Below, one piece after another: positions 27,943 to 35,126 of a DNA stretch of 64,000 bases. The notes under the pieces were generated by a model, which searched no databases, was not told the origin of the DNA, and saw nothing but the letters and a program-made list of their open reading frames with translations. The translations under genes and the position numbers were made by a program. Source of the DNA: Gemmatimonadales bacterium UBA7835. Lineage in GTDB: Bacteria > Gemmatimonadota > Gemmatimonadetes > Longimicrobiales > Gaopeijiaceae. The DNA is taken from positions 54,865-118,864 of the forward strand of contig DLTN01000116.1 of NCBI GenBank assembly GCA_002500925.1, given 5' to 3'. The stretch's first letter is position 1. Each line of letters begins with the position of its first letter.

Positions 27943-28695
27943 TTAGATAGCATGTGCGTCCTCTCTTAGGATACGGACAAGTTCAGGAACTGCATCTGGT
28001 CCCTCACCAACGATTAGGCCTTCGGCTCGAGGGGGGGGGGTAGAGAGGCCTATCAATCGAACTCGAGACGCGCTTACCTGAGCGGGCCGCTCTTCCAAAG
28101 GCTTCTTCTTAGCAGCCATTATACCCTTCAGAGCAGGCAGCCGTGGCTCATTTGAGCCCTTCGTAATGCATAGGACAGCAGGGAGATCTACTTCGACGAT
28201 TTCACTCCCTCCTTCCACTTCTCTCTTGCATCTAGCCGTACGTCCATCGATCTCGAAGCTCGAGACACCCGAGACACATGGCCTGCCTGACAGCGCCGCA
28301 ACCATCTGACCTACCTGCTGCTGATCGTCGTCGGCGGCCTTGATGCCGAAGAGGAAAAGATCGGCTTCTGAGCCTTCAAGCTCTGCGGCAAGGCCCTTTG
28401 CAGTAGCCAGTCCATCCAAGCTGACCTCTCCATTGAGCAGAACCGCGCGGTCAGCCCCCATGGCCAAAGCCTTTCTGAGTGTCTCACTCGAAGACGAATC
28501 TCCCAATGTCAGAACGGACACGTCCCCCTCATCCTGTAGGCCCTCCTTCAATCGAATTGCCGCCTCAACAGCGAAGGCATCGTAAGGGCTCATATCATAC
28601 TTGATACCACTAGTCTCGATTGAGCTACCCGACCCATCTATGCGAATCCTTGCCTCAGTGTCTGGGACTCTCTTTATACAAACAATGACGTTCAA
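27943..28695 (-). CDS. etfB: Electron transfer flavoprotein beta subunit
   Basis: Partner of EtfA; binds AMP in the housekeeping ETF. 250 residues: MNVIVCIKRVPDTEARIRID, DMSPYDAFAVEAAIRLKE, LTLGDSSSSETLRKALAMGADRAVLL, FGIKAADDDQQQVGQMVA and the ALKGIMAAKKKPLE motif. The coding strand holds ten consecutive C (28040-28031) around the residues STPPPR in the C-terminal part. The frame is intact as given. NhaC lies 111 bases upstream on the same strand. Confidence 0.96.
   Translation of the reverse strand: MNVIVCIKRVPDTEARIRIDGSGSSIETSGIKYDMSPYDAFAVEAAIRLKEGLQDEGDVSVLTLGDSSSSETLRKALAMGADRAVLLNGEVSLDGLATAKGLAAELEGSEADLFLFGIKAADDDQQQVGQMVAALSGRPCVSGVSSFEIDGRTARCKREVEGGSEIVEVDLPAVLCITKGSNEPRLPALKGIMAAKKKPLEERPAQVSASRVRLIGLSTPPPRAEGLIVGEGPDAVPELVRILREDAHAI
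28031..28040. repeat. Homopolymer tract of ten G (C10 in the etfB coding strand)
   Basis: Ten consecutive G on the plus strand inside etfB, encoding part of PPPR. A one-base change would frameshift the last 30-odd residues. It could be a slippery contingency tract or an assembly artefact. Confidence 0.6.
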
Positions 28696-28806
28696 TTCGA
28701 TAACTCCGTGTGGTTCTGTGGACCTAAGCGCTCGACACTCGACACGGCGCTTGGAACCTGATTCGACTCCAGTGGTTGCATGGGAAACATTTACCCCCCA
28801 AGAGCT

Positions 28807-30219
28807 CTAAAGAGTCGCTCCCAAGACACCAAAGCAAATCATCGCGATCGCACCACTCAAAAGCGCATACGGTAGCTGGGTCCGGACATGGTCTATATGG
28901 TCGGTCGCGGCTGCCATCGAAGAGATGATCGTAGTGTCTGAAATCGGTGAGCAATGGTCACCGAAGACGCCCCCAGCAAGCGATGCGGCGACAAAAGGGG
29001 CAAGCGGGAGACTCAGAGTTGCCGCAGCTGGCACAGCAATCGGCAGCATAATAGCGAAAGTTCCCCAGCTCGTGCCGGTCGAGAAGGCAATGCCACCCGA
29101 AACCAAAAAGACTAAAGGCAGATATACAAAATTCGGCATCGTACCAGCTGTCACTTGGGCAACGTATACACCTGTACCCAAAGTGTCGATCACATCACCA
29201 AGTGCTAGTGCCAGCAGGAGAATCATTGCAAGTGGCACCAGTGCTCCTGCACCTCGGAGATTTATCTTCGTCAGCTGTTCTACAGTAAAAATCCCCTGGG
29301 CTCGCAGCATAACCCACGCCACAGCCAGACCGAACATTACGGACCACAAGACACTCGTAGACCCAGAGCCGGCGCTCAGGTCTCCGTCTCCAGTTATCCA
29401 TAGTGACAAGGGCATAAAAAATACCATACTGGCGATAGGAAAGAACATGTTCCGCGCCCTCGGCTCCACTCCATCTAGAGGTGTCGGTGAAAGAACCTCC
29501 TCGTCTATCATTGGTGTCGCATCAGGCCACAGGAGCTGTCCCCGCCGCGTTCGCTCCTCGGCCTTCTTCATTGGCCCGACATCTAAACCCATTATGATGA
29601 CAACCAATACCAAAATCACCGCAACAACTGCATAGAAATTGTAGAGTATCGACTGCATGAAAACACCTAATGCGTCTTCCACTCCAAGTCCTTCAAGAAT
29701 GCCTAGGTTATAAGCACCCCAAGCGTTCATCGGAATCAGAATACAAATCGGTGCCGAAGTTGAGTCGATGATATAGGCAAGCTTCTCTCTGGAACACTTG
29801 TACCGGTCAAAGAGAGGCCGAGAGACAGAGCCCGCCACGAGTACTGTGATGTTCGACTCGATAAAGATGACTATGCCGGTGGCCCAAGCGAGCAATTGCG
29901 CTTTCTTGGCAGAATCGACCCACCGGTTCTGCTCAAGCAGATTTACAAAACCTCTTACTCCACCGGAAGCCTCCACAGTTGCAATCAAGGCACCGATTGC
30001 CAGAGTAAACATTATTACCCTAGCATCTCCGGCTTGACCGAACACCGATACCATGCCCTCTATCGATTGTCCGAGACCAGCTAGTGGATCCCATCCCTCC
30101 ATGATCGTCCAGGCGAACCACAACCCGCCTGCGAGTGAGAGATAGACTTGTCGAGTCCATATCGCTAATGCAATCGCGAGGATGGGTGGGAGGACAGAAA
30201 TCCAGGTAGGATCACTCAT
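28807..30219 (-). CDS. nhaC: NhaC-family Na+/H+ antiporter
   Basis: 470 residues with about eleven or twelve hydrophobic segments. Family features: GGLWFAWTIMEGWDPLAGLG near the N-terminus, FIESNITVLVAGSVSRPLFDRYKCSREKLAYIIDSTSAPICILIPMNAWGAY (typical NhaC block with discontinuous helices), and GGIAFSTGTSWGTFAIMLPIAVP, GVFGDHCSPISDTTIISSMAA near the C-terminus. In the inner membrane it would exchange Na+ for H+ or act on a related substrate such as malate/lactate (MleN relatives), which sequence alone cannot separate. No TRAP or Na+-motif ATP synthase signature supports a sodium economy here. Confidence 0.9.
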   Translation of the reverse strand: MSDPTWISVLPPILAIALAIWTRQVYLSLAGGLWFAWTIMEGWDPLAGLGQSIEGMVSVFGQAGDARVIMFTLAIGALIATVEASGGVRGFVNLLEQNRWVDSAKKAQLLAWATGIVIFIESNITVLVAGSVSRPLFDRYKCSREKLAYIIDSTSAPICILIPMNAWGAYNLGILEGLGVEDALGVFMQSILYNFYAVVAVILVLVVIIMGLDVGPMKKAEERTRRGQLLWPDATPMIDEEVLSPTPLDGVEPRARNMFFPIASMVFFMPLSLWITGDGDLSAGSGSTSVLWSVMFGLAVAWVMLRAQGIFTVEQLTKINLRGAGALVPLAMILLLALALGDVIDTLGTGVYVAQVTAGTMPNFVYLPLVFLVSGGIAFSTGTSWGTFAIMLPIAVPAAATLSLPLAPFVAASLAGGVFGDHCSPISDTTIISSMAAATDHIDHVRTQLPYALLSGAIAMICFGVLGATL

Positions 30220-30338
30220 ACATACAGCTCAGAATCAGAGGGTCATTTACGCTGCTCTATGCAGCCTGCAGCTCGTTCAACATAAAACTGCGAAAGCCAA
30301 TCCGCCTCTGGCTCGCCTAGTGAAAACTTCTAGCCGGG

Positions 30339-32114
30339 TCAGCTCTCCCTATTCTTCGCCCTAGACCAACCCCTGTGCCCACGTGCCCGACGTTCATAAT
30401 CGGCTCTCCATGCCTCTAGGACCTGTTCCGCTCGGTTCTTAGGAATAATCCCGGCTATAGAATCAGGATTCTCATGCATAGTTCGAAAGAGATCAGAACC
30501 TAGCGCCTTAACGAGCGTATCGGCGGTTTTCTCGCCAACGCCCTTGTACCGATGGCTGAGATATCGTGCGATAGCACCCGGATCTGAAGGTAACGCCAAG
30601 TCGGATACCTTGACGTCGTCGGTGTCAGCCATATCGGACTCAACAGAAACCTCTCTCAGTGCTTCCGCTGTTTTAGCTCCTGTAGATAACGACCTTTCAA
30701 CCTTCGGACTTTCCTGTGGCGCCAAGGACTCGGTCCTCGAATCGGATGAAATATGGTCGGAGCCGACCGTAGCCTTCACTCCTTGGCCTTCGAAAAGTTC
30801 GGGTGCCTCACCGCTAACACTCTTGGACCCGCGCCGGGATCCAAACCGAAGTCCAAACCAACCGCGCTTCTGAGGCTTCAGATCCTCTGGAAGCTCATCG
30901 ACGACTTCACCCTTAGCGTCATTGCTCTGAGCCCCAGTGCCATCCTTTGTAACGAGCTCACCTCCCGCCATGGGCTTCTGCAGCTCGATCATTGAGACAT
31001 CAAGATTGCCCCTTTCCGTGCGACTAATACTCACGACACCATCTTTCTCCGCTTGACCCAAGAAGCGACTGAACTTGGCAAAACCGAGTTCGGTTTCGTC
31101 GAAATCAGAATCGGCCGCTAGCATTTTCCTCTTGAGGTCTGAGTCCCGTACTGGATCCCTTCCCGCTTCATGCAGATCGGACAAAACGCTGCGCAACGCC
31201 TCGTATGCCTGTGCAAGACCTCCCTCCCCCTCGAGGTCGGCGCCTATCGGCGTCTCAGCGTTACTAGAACTCAAGTCTTGACGGGGGCCTTTTGCCCCGC
31301 GGCGCGAGCGAGATCGTCCGTTCTCACGGCGACTACTGCGAGCCTTCGTGGCTACGATCTCGTATTGCCCGTTCTCCATCTTCTTGAGGCCAACTAACCC
31401 GCGAGACGCCGCCTCTGCCAAGAACTTGCTGAATTTCGAGAACCCGATCGAACCTTCGTCGAAAGATGGGTCGAGTTCCTGCATCACCTGCTTTAGGCGG
31501 TCGGAACGCATCACGTCACCGCGGCTAACCATCTTCGTGACTGCATCTCGAACCAAAATCCAAGGGTCACGCGTGGTGTGATCCAGTTCTGTCGTCTTGG
31601 TTAGACCTGTAAGACTCGTGTACGAATAGTATTCGTCGCAATTCTGCACGAGGATGTCTGAACTGGACTCCTGAAGTCCAACACCAATCACATACTTTCC
31701 GTACTCCTTAAGCTTAAGCACAAGACTAGAAAAGTCGGAATCCCCGGTGAGGAGTATGTACGTACCGATCTCTGGGCGAATGAAAACCAATTCTAGTGCA
31801 TCAATCGCCATTCTGAGGTCAGTCGCATTCTTCTTGTTGCTTCCATATGCTGGCGCAAAAATCAGATCGACGGACGCCTCCGACAGGGGAACGATGTACT
31901 GTGGGTATCTTCGCCAATCCGCGTAGGCCCTTTGAACGCTGACCTTACCCTTGATAACATCTGAGTCGAGGAGCGTCTTGAGTTCCTTTGAAAGATCGGA
32001 ACGCATACCCATCGTGACATTGTCAAAGTCGATGAGCAGCGCGGCATGCGGTGACTCAGAACCCGCCATGCCCACCCCACCCATATGTGGGGCCTTAGTG
32101 TACTGGATACTCAT
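30339..32114 (-). CDS. NYN-domain protein with two LOTUS/OST-HTH domains and C-terminal helix-hairpin-helix
   Basis: 591 residues. An N-terminal NYN/PIN-like nuclease domain (about 20-165) shows the acidic residues expected for metal binding: D29 and D31 in IDFDN, D99 in NATDLRMAID, D125 and D127 in TGDSDF. Two similar winged-helix OST-HTH/LOTUS domains follow (about 184-256 with GFSKFSKFLAEA, and 303-378 with GFAKFSRFLGQA), divided by a basic Arg/Ser-rich linker (about 257-285). A charged low-complexity stretch then leads to a helix-hairpin-helix (about 525-585, KGVGEKTADTLVKALG). NYN-LOTUS proteins elsewhere bind RNA and several cleave it (MARF1, LabA group). A role in RNA turnover is inference. 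Start ATG 32114. Confidence 0.85.
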   Translation of the reverse strand: MSIQYTKAPHMGGVGMAGSESPHAALLIDFDNVTMGMRSDLSKELKTLLDSDVIKGKVSVQRAYADWRRYPQYIVPLSEASVDLIFAPAYGSNKKNATDLRMAIDALELVFIRPEIGTYILLTGDSDFSSLVLKLKEYGKYVIGVGLQESSSDILVQNCDEYYSYTSLTGLTKTTELDHTTRDPWILVRDAVTKMVSRGDVMRSDRLKQVMQELDPSFDEGSIGFSKFSKFLAEAASRGLVGLKKMENGQYEIVATKARSSRRENGRSRSRRGAKGPRQDLSSSNAETPIGADLEGEGGLAQAYEALRSVLSDLHEAGRDPVRDSDLKRKMLAADSDFDETELGFAKFSRFLGQAEKDGVVSISRTERGNLDVSMIELQKPMAGGELVTKDGTGAQSNDAKGEVVDELPEDLKPQKRGWFGLRFGSRRGSKSVSGEAPELFEGQGVKATVGSDHISSDSRTESLAPQESPKVERSLSTGAKTAEALREVSVESDMADTDDVKVSDLALPSDPGAIARYLSHRYKGVGEKTADTLVKALGSDLFRTMHENPDSIAGIIPKNRAEQVLEAWRADYERRARGHRGWSRAKNRES

Positions 32115-32146
32115 GGTGTATCTCTCGCAAACTGTATAGTCATCTC

Positions 32147-32434
32147 GCGAGACCTCCCCACCTAGTCGCGTCGCTAGAGCACGAACAAGGTCAAGGGAAG
32201 TCCTAGAGGCACGTCCACCCCGGACGCCGCGAACCCCTTAGCGTGAGAACTGTCCCTCAGCAATCGCTGTTCGGGAGAGCTCACCCTCTCCATAAAACTT
32301 GTTCCCTAACAACTGGACCCTCTACGGAGGACACCATAGGAACAAGCGACTTCAACGAGATGCGGGTCGAAACCCGGACCTTCGCAACAAGCTGCACCGC
32401 CGGATGAGACTCAATGCGAGTCTCTACTTCTTTT
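32147..32434 (+). ncRNA. Candidate structured RNA of about 290 nt (unidentified)
   Basis: A -10-like TATAGT (32135-32140) precedes the cluster of hairpins, and a hairpin with U-rich 3' tail closes it, so a plus-strand transcript is the simplest reading. The -35 is weak. I compared conserved blocks of RNase P RNA, tmRNA and SRP RNA by eye and saw none; 6S RNA, which is conserved in shape more than sequence, is not excluded. It may instead be a leader or attenuator for the minus-strand NYN gene. Competing pairing of CTTGTTC with two GAACAAG copies would allow a two-state switch. Confidence 0.33.
32406..32434 (+). terminator. Rho-independent terminator-like hairpin
   Basis: GAGACTC (32406-32412), loop AATGC, GAGTCTC (32418-32424), perfect 7-bp stem, followed by TACTTCTTTTA. 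No plus-strand protein gene ends before it, which is why an RNA gene is suspected. On the minus strand the hairpin has no T run. Confidence 0.45.
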
Positions 32435-32573
32435 ACGATACACGTTAAAGCTTGAGGTAATAATAACGTTCTTGGTTCACCTCACCAAATAACGAAACCT
32501 CCTCCTCTGATTTATAAGACCGACATCCTCGGAATTAAAAGATGCGGGAAGGATCCATAAACCCTTGAAACTG

Positions 32574-33698
32574 TCACCACCCAGAAATCACCTCGTCTAC
32601 TACCGTTCGAACCTCGTCTTCGTCGACTTCTCTGGCCCACCCCCCTTGATCAAGGACCTGACCGATCCTACGAAGAAGTACATAACGCGTGCGGCCACCC
32701 CTAGCCTTCTTATCAGCGCTTAGAAAATCAAGTACAGTCGAAGTCTCAACCTCAAGCGCCGTTCTATCGACAAGTTCGGCGAGCACGTCTATCAGCCTCT
32801 CCGAAGTACTTGCTTCGGTGAGGCCAAGTCGCTCGCCCAGACGCGCTTCCGCAACCATACCGAAGGCTACCGCCCTGCCATGGCCCAGTCGATAATCTGT
32901 TGCTGCTTCTAACGCATGCCCTACGGTGTGTCCAAAGTTCAGGACCTGCCTCAAACCTCGCTCGAACTCGTCGCGCGCCACCACTTGTGACTTGAGTCGC
33001 ACAGATGCTGTTACACACCTAGCACTCTCCTTCGGATCAGCCAGGATCAGTTCTTTTGTCGTATTCGCTAGCCCTAGGAAGTGTTCTTCGTCCAATATCG
33101 CTCCGTGCTTTACAGCCTCTACAATCCCTTCGGCCAAGAACCGGGGATCCAGGGTACCAAGCGCCTCTGTATCCGCGACAACAGCACTCGGGGCATGGAA
33201 GGCACCTACCATATTCTTCCCGTTGCGAACATCCACACCGGTCTTACCCCCGACCGAGGCATCAACCATTGAGAGCGTTGTCGTGGGCACTTGGATGACC
33301 GGAACGCCCCTTAGAAACGTAGCGGCAACGAATCCAGCTAAATCTGTTGTGACACCTCCTCCCACAGCCACCACCGCACAGTCACGTCCCAAACCAGCTT
33401 CAAGCATCTCGTCAGTGAGGATGGACCAAAACTTCCTGGTCTTGGATGCTTCTCCCTCTGGGAATGTCAGAAAAGTTACATCATGACCTGCGTCCCTAAG
33501 CGCCTTGCCTACAGTTTGACCATGGATCGGGCCGACCCGGTCATCCGAGATAACTGCAAGCCGCTGAGCAGGTGCATAAGTCCCTACCACCACTGGCACG
33601 AAAGCTAGAAGAGAAGGGCCGACGAACACCGGATACCCACCTGAGGCCGCCGAGACCTCTACAGTGGCATACGCTGCCTCATGCACGTTCTTTATCAC
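32574..33698 (-). CDS. aroB: 3-dehydroquinate synthase
   Basis: Second step of the shikimate pathway, NAD- and metal-dependent ring closure of DAHP. 374 residues. Visible: GGGVTTDLAGFVAATFLRGVPVIQVPTTTLSMVDASVGGKTGVD, the substrate region ESARCVTASVRLKSQVVARDEFERGLRQVLNFGHTVGHALE and GRAVAFGMVAEARLG with metal ligands (E, H, H). The start GTG 33698 overlaps the stop of the upstream lipoprotein gene (GTGA), a coupled pair. The usual partner aroK is not adjacent. Confidence 0.96.
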   Translation of the reverse strand: MIKNVHEAAYATVEVSAASGGYPVFVGPSLLAFVPVVVGTYAPAQRLAVISDDRVGPIHGQTVGKALRDAGHDVTFLTFPEGEASKTRKFWSILTDEMLEAGLGRDCAVVAVGGGVTTDLAGFVAATFLRGVPVIQVPTTTLSMVDASVGGKTGVDVRNGKNMVGAFHAPSAVVADTEALGTLDPRFLAEGIVEAVKHGAILDEEHFLGLANTTKELILADPKESARCVTASVRLKSQVVARDEFERGLRQVLNFGHTVGHALEAATDYRLGHGRAVAFGMVAEARLGERLGLTEASTSERLIDVLAELVDRTALEVETSTVLDFLSADKKARGGRTRYVLLRRIGQVLDQGGWAREVDEDEVRTVVDEVISGW

Positions 33699-34936
33699 GA
33701 TTCGGAGGGGGCCAGCTCAACCATCGCGTCTACCGAGCCCCCGATCTGCAGCAAGGTCGCCGAGCGACCTTCCACAACTATTCTCTCTACTAAAACCTTA
33801 CCACCCAGATTATCTGCATGTGACCCTATTCGCTTCGTGAATTGATAATGTCCGTCTTCATCAGACCATAAGACCACCCAAACTAGATGCTGGTCACCAT
33901 CGCTGGATTCGACCAGCACGTATTGGTCACCATCCCACATCGCCGCTATATCGCCTGCCGCTCCCTCACCGGCTACGCCTCCCGAAATCTCCAACACTTC
34001 CTCCAAGAAGATCTGTAGCTCGAACGCTCCCAGCCCATCTCGTAAAACGACCTTTCCCTTGTCGACAAAGATTGCCAGATCAGTCGACCGATTGGCATTA
34101 GCATAAACCACTTGCTCGGTCGAGTTGGGCATCAATGGCCCCAACGGATTATGTCGCTCTCCATCAGCCCATAGTCGCTGAACAAAGACGGCGCCCTCGA
34201 TATACGGGAAGAGAAGGGACTCTCGAATTATACGAGGGGCATCTGCCAAGGCTGGAAATTGCTGACTGACTCCTGTTAGAGCGGGACGGACTTGAGACTC
34301 AAAATCAGGGATCTGGGACAGATCAATCGGAGACCCAACTGCCTGCTCGGTTAGGTATTCGAACATCACCAGTGTAGCATGTCCTTCGATCGCCGCCTGC
34401 GCCGCTGTCACCGCATCGTTACCACGAGCTGGATCGACTAACTCATCTAATCGGACATTTTGGTCCTGAACAGCGTGAACTAGTTCATGGAGCAGCAACG
34501 CTTCTATAGCCGCTTCTGGTTGATCATCCAGAACAAAAAGTGCCGTCGAGTCAGGGTCATAGAAACCAGCCACTTGCTCCGTATACAAGCTTAGCAGGAG
34601 ATCCCTGAGGCCTAGATCCGGTTCTACGAGACCGAGTAGCGCATACGTATCCCTTCGGGCCCGTGCTTCATCCTCTGGTAAATCCTCATCGAGCTTCAAG
34701 CGCAAATAACGCACTAGTTGCTCTCGACTTCGCGCCTCGATCCGCACCGGATGCGACAGATCCATGCCAGATCGCTCAGCAAGCCTTGGCAGTAACTCTT
34801 CTCCGATCACCGCCAGCTCAGGATTCGACGACACGACCATCGATGACTGTGACGTCTGGCCACCGCAGCCAGACACAGCCAGTGCCAGCATCATGACAGA
34901 AATCTTGGGTGATCTAGTTTGTCTCATTCGGGACAT
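33695..34936 (-). CDS. Predicted lipoprotein with zincin-like HELVH motif
   Basis: 413 residues. Lipobox VSGC near residue 23 in MSRMRQTRSPKISVMMLALAVSGC. A metallopeptidase-type motif HELVH lies near residue 167, followed about 30 residues later by AIEGHA, where the Glu could be the third zinc ligand in a gluzincin-like arrangement; the context (LLLHELVHAVQDQ) matches a group of uncharacterised bacterial lipoproteins. The C-terminal half has no recognised motif. The gene overlaps aroB (GTGA), so they are translated together. Divergent from PBP1A. Peptidase activity is inference. Confidence 0.6.
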   Translation of the reverse strand: MSRMRQTRSPKISVMMLALAVSGCGGQTSQSSMVVSSNPELAVIGEELLPRLAERSGMDLSHPVRIEARSREQLVRYLRLKLDEDLPEDEARARRDTYALLGLVEPDLGLRDLLLSLYTEQVAGFYDPDSTALFVLDDQPEAAIEALLLHELVHAVQDQNVRLDELVDPARGNDAVTAAQAAIEGHATLVMFEYLTEQAVGSPIDLSQIPDFESQVRPALTGVSQQFPALADAPRIIRESLLFPYIEGAVFVQRLWADGERHNPLGPLMPNSTEQVVYANANRSTDLAIFVDKGKVVLRDGLGAFELQIFLEEVLEISGGVAGEGAAGDIAAMWDGDQYVLVESSDGDQHLVWVVLWSDEDGHYQFTKRIGSHADNLGGKVLVERIVVEGRSATLLQIGGSVDAMVELAPSES

Positions 34937-34980
34937 GACAGGATGTATAGATGAATCGCGGCACTTGTGTCTCGGCTTGA

Positions 34981-34991
34981 TTAACAGTTAA
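34981..34991. promoter_or_regulatory. 11-bp inverted repeat between divergent genes
   Basis: TTAACAGTTAA (arms TTAAC/GTTAA around one A) lies in the 190-base region between the zincin-like lipoprotein gene and PBP1A. No regulator is known. Confidence 0.2.
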
Positions 34992-35126
34992 CCCCTTTGG
35001 GATCCCTGAAGAAGATGCTTGAGTCAGTGGTGGCAAAATCGGTAGCTTCGACACTGAGAATACGGTTGGCACCCGACTTGCAACCAGCCAGTGTAGACTT
35101 TCTATGATGGTTATAAGGCAACCGAT

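Larger units (their letters stand above)
32115..32573. other. 459-bp gene-free region rich in RNA-like hairpins
   Basis: No reading frame of note. On the plus strand several stems stand out: a 13-bp interrupted stem at 32243-32284 (arms GTGAG/CTCAC, TCCC/GGGA, CAGC/GCTG); CTTGTTCC (32298-32305) with GGAACAAG (32339-32346), the first also able to pair with GAACAAG at 32183-32189; CCTC-TACG-GAGG (32319-32330, a UNCG-type loop); CGGGT-CGAA-ACCCG (32363-32376); and a final hairpin at 32406-32424 with a T-rich tail. A further stem TTGGT/ACCAA flanked by CGTT/AACG is at 32467-32494. Confidence 0.75.

Noticed and set aside
28925..29635. 236-residue plus-strand frame antisense to nhaC
   Set aside because: Low-complexity shadow frame with no family likeness over a clear antiporter gene.
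32115..32573. RNase P RNA, tmRNA or SRP RNA in the hairpin-rich spacer
   Set aside because: Conserved blocks of these RNAs are not present on either strand by eye; a GGGTCGAAACCC hairpin resembles a T arm but lacks the 7-nt loop and the rest of a tRNA.
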